Positions 1 through 7,995 of a DNA stretch of 11,291 bases are shown here, in pieces. Every line of letters starts with the position of its first letter. The stretch's first letter is position 1. Position numbers and translations under genes: made by a program. The notes beneath the pieces were generated by a model that worked only from the letters and a program-made list of their open reading frames with translations, did not search any database and had not been told where the DNA came from. The DNA comes from Alphaproteobacteria bacterium (GTDB taxonomy: Bacteria; Pseudomonadota; Alphaproteobacteria; Micropepsales; Micropepsaceae): positions 1 to 11,291 of the forward strand of contig JAGWRJ010000184.1 of assembly GCA_028869725.1 (NCBI GenBank), in the 5' to 3' direction.

Positions 1-2589
1 AAGGGCAACGTTCAGGGAGGCGGCAAGCATGCCGCTGGCGTGGTGCACCTGCAGCATCGCCGCAAGCGGGGCGACGGGCAGCTTCGTCAGCTGCAGGTGT
101 GCATTCAGCGTCTTAGTATCGCCACGAGCCGTCACCACAAGATCGCCGCCCGAGACGGACAGCATGGTACGCGCAAGCTGGAAACGGCCCTGCTCGCGCG
201 TCACAGACGTCGGCGTCCGAAGGTTGAAGTCAAACCCAGCCCAGGTACCCTGCAATGCATTCAGTTGGATTGCGAGCGGGGTCAGGCGCGCCTGCGCACG
301 GGCCAGCAGAGCGTTCGTACCGTCACGCAGCCGGACCATGAGTCGGACCGGTCCTGCTCCGTCCTGCAATGTCACCAATGCCTTGAGGCTGGCGCCTTTC
401 AGGGACGCGACCGACATCTGCCGGATGTCGGCGCTGACCTGAAGCGCGCGACCGAGGCCTTGGACGCGAAGCGTTCCTACTCCCGCCGCCTGCTGCCCAA
501 GCAGCAGACCCACCGGCGCGAGAAGATCACCTTTCAGGATGAGCGCGCCGGAATACGTCCCGCGGTTCATTGCGATCGCGCCAGCCAGCCGCGCGGGCCC
601 GATCTCTCCACGCGCAACCGACAGCGACCAGCCTTGCGCATGCATATCGAGCACGCTTGCCAGATTGATTGCCCCGATGGTGGTCGCCGCCGCCAGACGC
701 AACCTGCCGCGCCAACCGGATTGGTTTTGTGCAGTGGCGGCGAGACGAACCTGGCGTAGAACATTGCTGCCTACGCGCAGCTCTGCAGAGGTCGCATCAA
801 CCGCAATAACGGGTGACTGCCAAGTGCCACTTGCCCGTGCACGCAACGTGAAGCTGCCGGCAAGGCTGCGCCCGAGCAGAGGCGCTAAAGGTGCAAGCTC
901 CCCACGGGTCACTGTGATGTCAGCGGCAAGCGCACCGGATCTGGCAAGAGATAACGCTCCGTGTGCGGATAGTGTCGCCAGATCAAACCTTAGTGCACTC
1001 AGCCGATAGCTCCCGTCCCGCGCCGCGATTTGGGCCGAGAGGCGAGGCGCATGTCCCAGCGCATAACCAAATCCCGATGCCGTGATGGCATGCCCCTCGA
1101 TCTGAATGGTTCCATGGAGTGTGCCGCCGAGCGTCAGCCGGTCGAGCGTGAGGCGGGCCAGCGCGCTGCCGCCAAATCCCGTCCCGGCTCTGGCCAGATC
1201 GGGTATGCGCAGCGTGAGGGCGCCAGAGCCCTGCATCGTTCCCAGTGTCGCTGTCCACTGCGCGTGCGCGGCGTTCCCCGTCAAAGAGCCTGTCAGGGTC
1301 AGCTGGCCGCCTGCCGCGCGCTCGACCTGCGCAGCAAACTTGAAGCGCCCCCCTATAAGCCCCGCAACTGGGGCCGGCAGTCTGGTCCCCGAGGCTTCTC
1401 CCGCAATTCCCAGCGATAGGGTGCCGTCGGTGGTGCGCGCAGCGGTCAATTTCGCGGTGATGCGCGCCAGCATGGCTTTGGCACTAGCAATATCCCTGAG
1501 CGTTGCCGTACCGCTCAGGGCTGGCGACGTGTCGCTGCCGCCGAGGTTCAGGTCAAGTGAGACGCTGCCAATGCGTGTACCCGAGATGGTCTGTGTGCCG
1601 CTGCTAGTGACGGTGATGTGTCCGCGCAAACGACCGGCGGCATCTGCTCCAACCTCGCCATTGGCGCTCAGGCTTCCCCACACAGCTGTCAGAGGACGCA
1701 CCAGAAAGCCCTGCCGCGGGGCGTAGGATACCGTCGCAGAAATTCGTCCATCGGCATGAGGCGTAAAGTCGGGCAGGACGCCCGAGGCGACATGAAAGCG
1801 GCTGTCAACCAGGGTTCGGCTCGCGTCCATCGCCCGAAGGCGTGCATCAAAGACGCCGATCGCGCCCAGCGACAGATGCACGCGACCGCTTAGGGCAGGA
1901 AGGGTCCCGGCAAGTTGGACCGACAGGCGCGCTGGGCCGACCCGTTTGAGACCAAGCAGCTGTACCAGCGCTCTGCCATCATCATGGGCAGTGGCGTGCA
2001 GCATAACATTGCCGGTGGCCTTTACATAATGGCCGCGCAAGACGAGCTGCCCACTGAGCGGATGGCAGCGGACAAGCTTCAGGTCCGTATCGAAGCCATT
2101 GGGCCCGGCAGCTGCCCTTCCCTCAAGATCGACACATGCGGGCGGGCCTTTGAAATTTTCAAGTACGAAATGCTGAATGTCGATGCGCCCGATCGCGATT
2201 GCGATGCTGGGCAAAACGTGATCGGCGTTCGTCTTACCGGATTTTGGCAGGCGGGTCAGTCTGGAGTCGGTCAGTGACAGTTTGTGAATCTCGATCCGGT
2301 TGGCGAGGACAGCCGCGCCATTCCAGTCGAGCACAAGTTTTCTGGCAGTGAGGAATACGCCGCGTTGATCAGCAAGCGCGAGATTCTGACAGCTAAGACG
2401 GCTGAGAAGGCTGCCCGAGAGGCGGGAGCAGGACAGCTCATAGCCGCTGACCTGCCCCACGAGCCACAGTATCGGGCTATTCAGCACTCCGCTTTCGAGG
2501 GCGCCAAGCATAGTCAAAAGGACGGCGCTGAGACCTGCCACGCTGATCAGCGTCCACTTTCGCCAGCCCGTGCGCCACTGTTCCCGCAT
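1..2589 (-). CDS. tamB: Translocation/assembly module protein TamB (C-terminus outside window)
   Basis: The frame opens with ATG at 2589 and stays open for 863 codons to the window edge, so the 3' end is missing. It encodes a short basic N-terminus (MREQWRTGWRKW), one membrane segment at about residues 13-31, then a long series of repetitive beta-strand-like stretches rich in Gly, Ala, Leu and Thr. Residues 58-115 follow the usual TamB start (SGSLLSRL, then LVLDWNGAAVL and LTRLP). TamB-family proteins are anchored in the inner membrane and span the periplasm as a beta-taco that works with TamA in outer-membrane protein insertion, and the wider AsmA-like family is tied to phospholipid transport. 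The DUF490 domain at the C-terminus would lie outside the window. The start overlaps the tamA stop in TGATG, which indicates translational coupling. Four Cys (54, 67, 152, 175) occur only near the N-terminus. Identity rests on architecture plus the neighbouring tamA. Confidence 0.93.
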   Translation of the reverse strand, partial: MREQWRTGWRKWTLISVAGLSAVLLTMLGALESGVLNSPILWLVGQVSGYELSCSRLSGSLLSRLSCQNLALADQRGVFLTARKLVLDWNGAAVLANRIEIHKLSLTDSRLTRLPKSGKTNADHVLPSIAIAIGRIDIQHFVLENFKGPPACVDLEGRAAAGPNGFDTDLKLVRCHPLSGQLVLRGHYVKATGNVMLHATAHDDGRALVQLLGLKRVGPARLSVQLAGTLPALSGRVHLSLGAIGVFDARLRAMDASRTLVDSRFHVASGVLPDFTPHADGRISATVSYAPRQGFLVRPLTAVWGSLSANGEVGADAAGRLRGHITVTSSGTQTISGTRIGSVSLDLNLGGSDTSPALSGTATLRDIASAKAMLARITAKLTAARTTDGTLSLGIAGEASGTRLPAPVAGLIGGRFKFAAQVERAAGGQLTLTGSLTGNAAHAQWTATLGTMQGSGALTLRIPDLARAGTGFGGSALARLTLDRLTLGGTLHGTIQIEGHAITASGFGYALGHAPRLSAQIAARDGSYRLSALRFDLATLSAHGALSLARSGALAADITVTRGELAPLAPLLGRSLAGSFTLRARASGTWQSPVIAVDATSAELRVGSNVLRQVRLAATAQNQSGWRGRLRLAAATTIGAINLASVLDMHAQGWSLSVARGEIGPARLAGAIAMNRGTYSGALILKGDLLAPVGLLLGQQAAGVGTLRVQGLGRALQVSADIRQMSVASLKGASLKALVTLQDGAGPVRLMVRLRDGTNALLARAQARLTPLAIQLNALQGTWAGFDFNLRTPTSVTREQGRFQLARTMLSVSGGDLVVTARGDTKTLNAHLQLTKLPVAPLAAMLQVHHASGMLAASLNVAL

Positions 2590-4403
2590 CAGAACGCCTG
2601 CCCAAGACTGATGTACAGCTGGATCGGTGCATCGCTCGGCCCCGGATTGATGGGCGTGGCGACATCAAGACGCAAAGGCCCGAAGCTCGTAAAATAGCGC
2701 AGGCCAATGCCAGCGCCGACGCGCGGTGTAGGGCTGTTGGCGAGATAGGTGCTGGTTGACACCATCCCCGCATCGACGAACCCGACAAGGCCGATGTCTT
2801 TCCAGGCACGATAGCGCAGCTCGATGCTGGTCTCGGCAAGAGATCTGCCGCCAATCAGAACACCCTTGGAATTACGCGGAGATACATGCTGGTAGGCATA
2901 GCCGCGCACCGATCCGCCACCGCCGGCATAGAACCGCAGATATGGCGGAATAGAAAATTCGGGGGCAAAGAGAATCGTACCGAGTTTGACGCGCGCCGCC
3001 GCGATCAGCTTGTCATTAAGGGGCTCATAGGCAGAGGCCTGGGTTTGCAGAATGAGAAACCCCGTACGCGTGACCTGCGTACCGCCCACTGGCATGGCGG
3101 AGACGTCGAAACGCGCCCCATGACTTGGATTGAGAAGCGAGCCAGTGGAATCGTAGGTAGCCTCTGCTGTCAGCGAGGCCAGCAGACTTCCTGTCGAAAT
3201 GCCGCCCTGGTTCACGCTGGCAGCCTGAAATCCCAGAATCGCCTTGCCACTCCAGTCACCGCCCAGGGGTGTTGAAATCTGGGACAGTTGGCGGATGCCA
3301 TTGAGCGTATAAGCATCGGTGGTGTCACGTTCGGTGGTTGCCGAAAACGCCAGCGTTTGGTCAACGCCCGGCTGATCGGGCAGCGTCAGTGACGCACTCA
3401 GCAATTGGCCGAGCGTTCCGCCCTGGGCCACCAGTTTCAGGGACTGTGCATCGCCCCACAAGTTACGGTCCTCCCAGCTGACAAGCGCGCCCGGCCCGGT
3501 GTCTGTTGCATATTTTGCACCCAGCTGAATCGTGCGATAGGGCATCTCATGCACCTGCACCTCGATCGGCGTCCGGCCGGAAGACTGCATCGCCTTGACG
3601 TCGGGCTCCACGCGTATCGAGTCAAACAGATCGAGATTGGACAGCGTCGTACGATATTTGTGCACTAACCGTTCATCATAAGGCGCCCCCTGCCGCCACG
3701 GCACGATGCGCTTCAGAAAGGCCGGGCGTGTGTGCTGTACACCGGAAACCTCGACCGTGCCGAAGCTGCCCGCAGGACCCGGGTCGGTTCTGAAATCGAG
3801 CGACATGCCAGCATCCGTGGCATTCACGACCGCCACACGTTCGACAATCCTGGCCGCAGGCCGACCGTCGCTGCGCAGTTTGAGGATGAGATCCGAGGTT
3901 GCCGCAAGAATGGGGGCGGCCCTGGCAGCCAGGCCCGGCTTCAGTCCGATACCTTCACAGAACCGTGGCGCGGATGCGGGCGGTGGTGCCGTATAGGTGA
4001 TCCTGCAGTCTTTGATCTTGAAGAGAGGGCCTGCATCAGGCGTGAGCGTGACCTGCGCGGGCACTGAATTTGCATCGATCGCTGCCCGCACCTGTCCAGC
4101 GTAATAGCCGTTGGAGCGCATGATCTTGCGAAATGTGGCCAGATCATTGTCGACCCGCTGCTGCAATCCGGCATAACCCGGAGGCGGATCACCCTCATCC
4201 TGGAACAGCCGGGACAACTGCCGGAACTGGCTGTTCAGCGCAGCATTACCGCCCTTTAGCTGGACCTTGTACTGGAGTGCGCCGCCAGCCCCACGGGCCG
4301 GCGGCGCCGCACATATAACTCCAAGAATGCCCACGAGTGCAGCCACGCGGGCCGCACGTACAACCCGGAAAAAGGCAGGCGGGATGTTCCTCATTGGCGA
4401 CAC
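2589..4403 (-). CDS. tamA: Outer-membrane assembly factor TamA (BamA/Omp85 family)
   Basis: The 604-residue product is near the usual TamA length. A signal peptide occupies about residues 1-40 (basic start, hydrophobic stretch 17-33, then ARGAG). Three POTRA-like domains follow at roughly 43-125, 126-205 and 212-290, the third showing FLKRIVPWRQGAPYDERLV and LSNLDLFDSIRV. The C-terminal Omp85/surface-antigen beta-barrel covers about 291-604. The family's L6 motif is seen as VRGY at 499-502, and the protein ends in Phe, as barrel proteins do. TamA sits in the outer membrane and pairs with TamB. Cys133 and Cys149 are the only cysteines in the mature part and may form a disulfide. The given start is GTG at 4403. 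ATG at 4394 is an equally plausible start (601 residues), and neither has a good Shine-Dalgarno sequence. A TAA only four codons before the GTG rules out anything longer. A 60-bp gap separates it from the hydrolase gene upstream. Confidence 0.95.
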   Translation of the reverse strand: MSPMRNIPPAFFRVVRAARVAALVGILGVICAAPPARGAGGALQYKVQLKGGNAALNSQFRQLSRLFQDEGDPPPGYAGLQQRVDNDLATFRKIMRSNGYYAGQVRAAIDANSVPAQVTLTPDAGPLFKIKDCRITYTAPPPASAPRFCEGIGLKPGLAARAAPILAATSDLILKLRSDGRPAARIVERVAVVNATDAGMSLDFRTDPGPAGSFGTVEVSGVQHTRPAFLKRIVPWRQGAPYDERLVHKYRTTLSNLDLFDSIRVEPDVKAMQSSGRTPIEVQVHEMPYRTIQLGAKYATDTGPGALVSWEDRNLWGDAQSLKLVAQGGTLGQLLSASLTLPDQPGVDQTLAFSATTERDTTDAYTLNGIRQLSQISTPLGGDWSGKAILGFQAASVNQGGISTGSLLASLTAEATYDSTGSLLNPSHGARFDVSAMPVGGTQVTRTGFLILQTQASAYEPLNDKLIAAARVKLGTILFAPEFSIPPYLRFYAGGGGSVRGYAYQHVSPRNSKGVLIGGRSLAETSIELRYRAWKDIGLVGFVDAGMVSTSTYLANSPTPRVGAGIGLRYFTSFGPLRLDVATPINPGPSDAPIQLYISLGQAF

Positions 4404-4463
4404 AAAAACGCATTAGGCTGCCAAAAGGAACCTTCGGACTACACAAAAATTGTCGCGCCGCGA

Positions 4464-5552
4464 TCAGTGGGCAGTCTCTGCCAGCAGCTTGGCAAGCCAG
4501 CCCTGCCACACGGCAGCCCAGGTGTGCGTACTGTGGCCATGGGTTTTGTCGCTGGCCGGAATAAGTACGTAGGTACCGTGGGGAATACGCTTGATCTCCC
4601 TTTGAGGAATACCAAGGTCAGGCGGGTTGATGAAGTCATCTGCCGAATTGATCCAGATGAGCCGGGCCTTGATCTTCCCGAGATCGGGCTCGGGATTGTA
4701 GCCGTGCGAGGAGGCAACCTGGTAATAGAGATCATTGGCGTCGAGTTTGGATAGCTCACCAGCCAGGTAGCTCCTCAGATACGCGTCCGCCGCAGCTGCG
4801 GTCGGCATCAATATCTGATCCTGAATCGGCGCAGAAACCGCGATGCGCAGCATATCGGCAGCCAGGCGCAGGGCCATTTCCGGCTCATGCTTGTAATTGC
4901 CATGATCATAGGCCGGATCATTGCGAATGCCGTTGAGGATCATTTCCCGCCACAGACGGTTGCGTCCGGCGATCGGAACCGGCTCGCAAGCCAGAGGTAA
5001 GAGACCGTCCATCGCGTCAGGGTAGCGCTCGCCCCACATGAAGCTGTGCATGCAGCCCATCGAGGTGCCCATCACGACCCGCAAGTGATCGACGCCAAGG
5101 GCCTTCGTCACCAGAATGTGTTCGGCGCGCACCATGTCGGCATAATCATAATGAGGAAAATGCGCGCGCAGCCCGTCACTGGGCTTGGAGGACTTTCCGT
5201 GTCCAATATCATCGGGAAGGATGATGTAGTACTTGGCCGGATCAAGGAGCCCGCCCGGGCGAAACAACACATCAGCGAATTGCGGGCTGAAGAATTGATG
5301 CCCGGTACCGCCGGTACCGTGGAGGATCAGGATCGCGTTGGTTGCATGTCCTTCAGCGTCGCGCTTCAAATGGCCAAGCGTGGTGTAATGCAGGCGTAAT
5401 TCGGGCAGGGTCTGTCCATCTTCAAAGCGGAAATTGTGGACGATATAGTTACCCTCCGTCTCCCCCGGAAAATGCTGTTCCGCTGCTGCAGCTGAACCTG
5501 CTGCAACCCCCAGCATCAACATCAGGGATAACAGGAATGGCTTTCTGTTCAT
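4464..5552 (-). CDS. Exported MetX-like alpha/beta-fold hydrolase
   Basis: This 362-residue protein carries a signal peptide (MNRKPFLLSLMLMLGVAAGSAAAA, cleavage about residue 24), so it acts in the periplasm or outside the cell. The rest is an alpha/beta hydrolase of the homoserine O-acetyltransferase-like group. An oxyanion-hole HGTGG lies at 78-82 and the nucleophile elbow is G162-T-S-M-G166 with Ser164. A likely catalytic Asp is 305 or 306 (NSADDF) and the catalytic His is within KTHGHSTH (338-343, His340 favoured). The stretch NGIRNDPAYDHGNY (207-220) resembles the MetX segment with DPxWxxGxY. True MetX is cytosolic, so export argues for an esterase or other hydrolase on an unknown substrate. 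The ATG at 5552 overlaps the asparaginase stop (ATGA) and has GAGGAG six bases upstream, so the two genes are probably translationally coupled. Fold assignment is firm, but the substrate cannot be read from sequence. Confidence 0.9.
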   Translation of the reverse strand: MNRKPFLLSLMLMLGVAAGSAAAAEQHFPGETEGNYIVHNFRFEDGQTLPELRLHYTTLGHLKRDAEGHATNAILILHGTGGTGHQFFSPQFADVLFRPGGLLDPAKYYIILPDDIGHGKSSKPSDGLRAHFPHYDYADMVRAEHILVTKALGVDHLRVVMGTSMGCMHSFMWGERYPDAMDGLLPLACEPVPIAGRNRLWREMILNGIRNDPAYDHGNYKHEPEMALRLAADMLRIAVSAPIQDQILMPTAAAADAYLRSYLAGELSKLDANDLYYQVASSHGYNPEPDLGKIKARLIWINSADDFINPPDLGIPQREIKRIPHGTYVLIPASDKTHGHSTHTWAAVWQGWLAKLLAETAH

Positions 5553-6559
5553 TGCGCGCTCCTCGGTTTTGAATGGGTAATGCCCGTATATTCTGCGACC
5601 ACCGGTGCTTCGCGATCGGTGGCGTACCCGCGGAACATGCCAACGGAATTATAATAAAGGCCAACATTGCCCTTTCGATCGACACCAATGAGTCCACCAT
5701 CGGCGTGCAAGGGCTTTAGGATCCTAAAGAGCTCGTCCTGCATCGCGCGATCGAGCGTCTCGTGGCCATACCGCATGCGATCGGCTGCATCCTTCGTGAT
5801 GTTATAGCGAATATAATACTCTCCCCAGCCCGTGCCGGAAAACGCGGCCGTATCGTCGGCGGCGTAGACGCCATCTCCGACCAGCGGCGAATCGCCCACC
5901 CGACCTGGGATTTTCGCGTCATAGCCCCCGGTCGAGGTTGCCGCCGACAGGTGCCCGCAGCGATCCAGCGCGACCGCGCCTACCGTACCGTGCTCGGCAT
6001 GGTCCGTCGCATCGTGCATGGGCACCGCCGGACGGGTGACATCGTGGTTGTAGATGAAATAGCTGCGCGGTACCTGAACTGCGCCCAGTCTGATGGCGTA
6101 GGCCTGCCCGCGGTCACCAACCATCAGCACATGACGGTTCGCATGCATCACAAGGCGCGCAGCTACGATCGGGTTCTTCAGATTGGTCATAGACCCCACA
6201 GCACCGGCGCGCATTCCGTTGCCGTCCATGACCGCCGCATCTGTTTCCACCAACCCGACCGAATCGGCGATGGCGCCGCGGCCAGCATTAAAGGCACCAG
6301 AGTCCTCAAAAATCCGCACTACCTCTTCGACCACGTCGATGCTGCGTGCTCCGTGCGACAACTGCTGACGCGCCAGCGCCAGAGCCGCTGCCATGATGGG
6401 AAGCCGTTTGGAACCGTCGACTTTTGCAGTGATCTCCCCGCCGTGAACGGCGATCGCAAATACCGAGTGGGCGTGGCAGGCCGGCATTGCCGCAGCCAGG
6501 CCAGATGCTGGCACGGCGCAGGCTGCGGCCGCAGCCAAAGCAGCAATAATGCGTTTCAT
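5549..6559 (-). CDS. Exported isoaspartyl peptidase/L-asparaginase (Ntn hydrolase)
   Basis: Starting at ATG 6559, the 336-residue product begins with a signal peptide (MKRIIAALAAAAACAVPASG, to about residue 24), then AVHGG at 38-41. NAGRGA at 91-96 and VETDAAVMDG at 104-113 are typical of plant-type asparaginase/isoaspartyl peptidases. The self-cleavage site is H190-G-T-V-G, making Thr192 the N-terminal nucleophile of the beta subunit. TSTGG at 208-212 and GRVGDSP at 219-225 complete the active-site signature. These enzymes autocleave and hydrolyse beta-aspartyl dipeptides and L-asparagine, and the signal peptide places this one in the periplasm. An upstream in-frame ATG at 6601 would add 14 residues before the signal peptide and lacks a spaced ribosome site, so 6559 is preferred. 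The gene follows the PLP enzyme by 66 bp and overlaps the hydrolase by four bases. The activity split between asparaginase and peptidase is not determinable here. Confidence 0.93.
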   Translation of the reverse strand: MKRIIAALAAAAACAVPASGLAAAMPACHAHSVFAIAVHGGEITAKVDGSKRLPIMAAALALARQQLSHGARSIDVVEEVVRIFEDSGAFNAGRGAIADSVGLVETDAAVMDGNGMRAGAVGSMTNLKNPIVAARLVMHANRHVLMVGDRGQAYAIRLGAVQVPRSYFIYNHDVTRPAVPMHDATDHAEHGTVGAVALDRCGHLSAATSTGGYDAKIPGRVGDSPLVGDGVYAADDTAAFSGTGWGEYYIRYNITKDAADRMRYGHETLDRAMQDELFRILKPLHADGGLIGVDRKGNVGLYYNSVGMFRGYATDREAPVVAEYTGITHSKPRSAQ

Positions 6560-6561
6560 GT

Positions 6562-6569
6562 CTCCCCCC
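6562..6569 (-). promoter_or_regulatory. Ribosome binding site for the asparaginase gene
   Basis: The minus strand reads GGGGGGAG three bases before ATG 6559 (GGGGGGAG, ACATG context). The purine-rich run, together with the signal peptide that begins at this Met, decides the start against the ATG at 6601, whose nearest GGAG is about 14 bases away. Confidence 0.6.
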
Positions 6570-6625
6570 GGATCCAGATACATGAGCCTAGGCCCAAGCA
6601 TCGGAACTTGCCAAGCTCCTGCATG

Positions 6626-7771
6626 TCACGACTCTGCGAGAGCCTGCTCAAGATCCGCGATAAGGTCCTCGACCGCCTCGATGCCGACGGACAGCCGTAA
6701 GAGATCCATCGGGCAGGGAGAGTCGGCACCTTCGACGGAGCCACGATGCTCGATGAGGCTCTCAACTCCGCCAAGCGAGGTCGCGCGCTTCCAAAGCCGC
6801 ACGCGGGCGGCCACTCTGACTGCAGCCGCCTCCCCGCCCCTGATCCGCAGTGATAGCATGCCACCAAAGCCGCCCTGCATCTGGCGGGCGGCCAGCGCAT
6901 GATCGGGCCGATCGGCAAGACCGGGATAGAGGACCTCATCGACGGCGGGGTTGCGCTGCATTGCCATGGCGATTTTCAGCGCATTCGCGCTGGCGGTGTG
7001 TACGCGCACATAAAGCGTGCGCATGCCCCGCGTCAGCAAATAGGCTTCAAATGGACCCGGAATGCTTCCCAGCTTGACGCGCAGAGCACGGATGCGCTGC
7101 CAATACTCGTCACATGTTCTTGTCACCAGTGCACCGGCGATGACGTCACTGTGACCATTGAGGTATTTGCTCGCCGAATGCATGACGATATCGGCGCCCA
7201 GCATAAGCGGGCGGGTCAGTACGGGTGTAGCACAGGTGGAATCGACCACCACATGCGCTCCGGCACGATGAGCCAGTTCCGCGACAGCGGCAATGTCCGT
7301 GACGGTCCATAGTGGATTAGCGGGCGTCTCGATCCAGACCAGCCTGGTATGTCCGGGCTTTAAGGCCCGGGCCACTGCCTCGGGGCTGCGCATGTCGACG
7401 CTGTCGACAACAAGACCCCACTCTTTGGCATAGGTTGTGAGCCAGGCGCGCAACGACCAGTACATGACATCGGGAGCGATGACGTGATCGCCTGGCCGCA
7501 AAGCCATGAAACAGCTTGTGGCCGCTGCCATTCCCGACGAGAAGATCAGCCCTTCCGCACCCTGCTCGAGCGCCGAGATCAGGGCCTGCGGCTGGTCAAA
7601 TCCCGGATTGTCGGCGCGGGCATATTGCCGACCACGGCGGTAGAGATTGTCCGGGTCGCGCAGATAGGTGGTGGACGGGTGAATAGGCTCGACCACAGCG
7701 CCGGTCGTCGCATCGGTCCAGCCCAACGCCTGCGCCGCTTTTGTCTGCGGTGCCCAGTCCTTCTCGTCCAT
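6626..7771 (-). CDS. PLP-dependent transsulfuration-family enzyme (cystathionine gamma-synthase/beta-lyase type)
   Basis: From ATG 7771 the product is 381 residues, the usual length of Cys/Met-metabolism PLP enzymes (fold type I). Signatures in order: PIHPSTTYL near the start (30-38), YARADNP (50-56, the Tyr and Arg that contact PLP phosphate across the dimer), SSGMAA (78-83), ETPANPL (148-154), VVVDSTCATP (174-183) with the Asp that pairs with the PLP nitrogen, and SASKYLNGHSDV (199-210) with Lys202 as the Schiff-base lysine. SLGGVESLIEHR (332-343) and LLRLSVGIE near the C-terminus follow. There is no signal peptide, so it is cytosolic. Family members make or cleave cystathionine or release H2S, methanethiol or ammonia. 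Departures from MetB/MetC include MYWS where CYGG is common and DSTC where DNTF is usual, so the exact reaction is left open. Longer starts (ATG 7777, GTG 7810) are possible but less well placed for ribosome binding. It appears to be first in a set with the asparaginase and hydrolase. Confidence 0.92.
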   Translation of the reverse strand: MDEKDWAPQTKAAQALGWTDATTGAVVEPIHPSTTYLRDPDNLYRRGRQYARADNPGFDQPQALISALEQGAEGLIFSSGMAAATSCFMALRPGDHVIAPDVMYWSLRAWLTTYAKEWGLVVDSVDMRSPEAVARALKPGHTRLVWIETPANPLWTVTDIAAVAELAHRAGAHVVVDSTCATPVLTRPLMLGADIVMHSASKYLNGHSDVIAGALVTRTCDEYWQRIRALRVKLGSIPGPFEAYLLTRGMRTLYVRVHTASANALKIAMAMQRNPAVDEVLYPGLADRPDHALAARQMQGGFGGMLSLRIRGGEAAAVRVAARVRLWKRATSLGGVESLIEHRGSVEGADSPCPMDLLRLSVGIEAVEDLIADLEQALAES

Positions 7772-7778
7772 CCTCATG

Positions 7779-7784
7779 CTCTTC
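7779..7784 (-). promoter_or_regulatory. Ribosome binding site for the PLP enzyme gene
   Basis: GAAGAG lies seven bases before ATG 7771 on the minus strand. It is only one base from ATG 7777, and nothing similar precedes GTG 7810. It therefore supports a 381-residue product. Confidence 0.5.
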
Positions 7785-7868
7785 AATACGGCGACTTTGG
7801 ATGCTTGCACGCGCAGACACAGTACGTCTACTGCGGGTCCTCAGACGTGCCGCCAAGCCAGAGGGCCA

Positions 7869-7874
7869 GGTCAA
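7869..7874 (-). promoter_or_regulatory. Weak candidate -35 element upstream of the PLP enzyme gene
   Basis: The minus strand has TTGACC about 100 bases before the PLP start, in the 185-225 bp gap after the host-attachment gene. The -35 resembles TTGACA, but at 17-18 bp spacing there is no recognisable -10 (GGCACG or GCACGT). It is listed only because this is the longest gap in the window and a promoter for the downstream genes would be expected there. Confidence 0.15.
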
Positions 7875-7995
7875 CCATCCTTCATTCACTTCCTGGATGC
7901 AGAAATCTCGCCCCTGAGGCCCTATTGGCCCCATATGCCCGTGACGCCAGGCCAAAGATGCATCTGCATGCCGGCCATAATGGATTCTTACCGCG

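Noticed and set aside
40..759. Plus-strand open frame (239 codons) opposite tamB
   Set aside because: The opposite strand encodes the continuous tamB frame. The plus-strand translation has no recognisable features.
4445..4463. Possible intrinsic terminator after the hydrolase gene (minus strand TCGCGGCGCGA then CAATTTTT)
   Set aside because: The stem is at most four pairs with a three-base loop, too weak to call a terminator. The T-run may simply be part of the AT-rich leader of tamA.
5762..6700. Plus-strand open frame (312 codons) opposite the asparaginase gene
   Set aside because: It lies opposite an intact Ntn-hydrolase gene. Its translation is Arg/His-rich with no domain or ribosome site, so it is a shadow frame.
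7772..7995. SAM-type riboswitch before the transsulfuration-family gene
   Set aside because: Expected in some alphaproteobacterial methionine genes, but I could not see the conserved SAM-II pseudoknot pattern by eye. A covariance-model search would be decisive.
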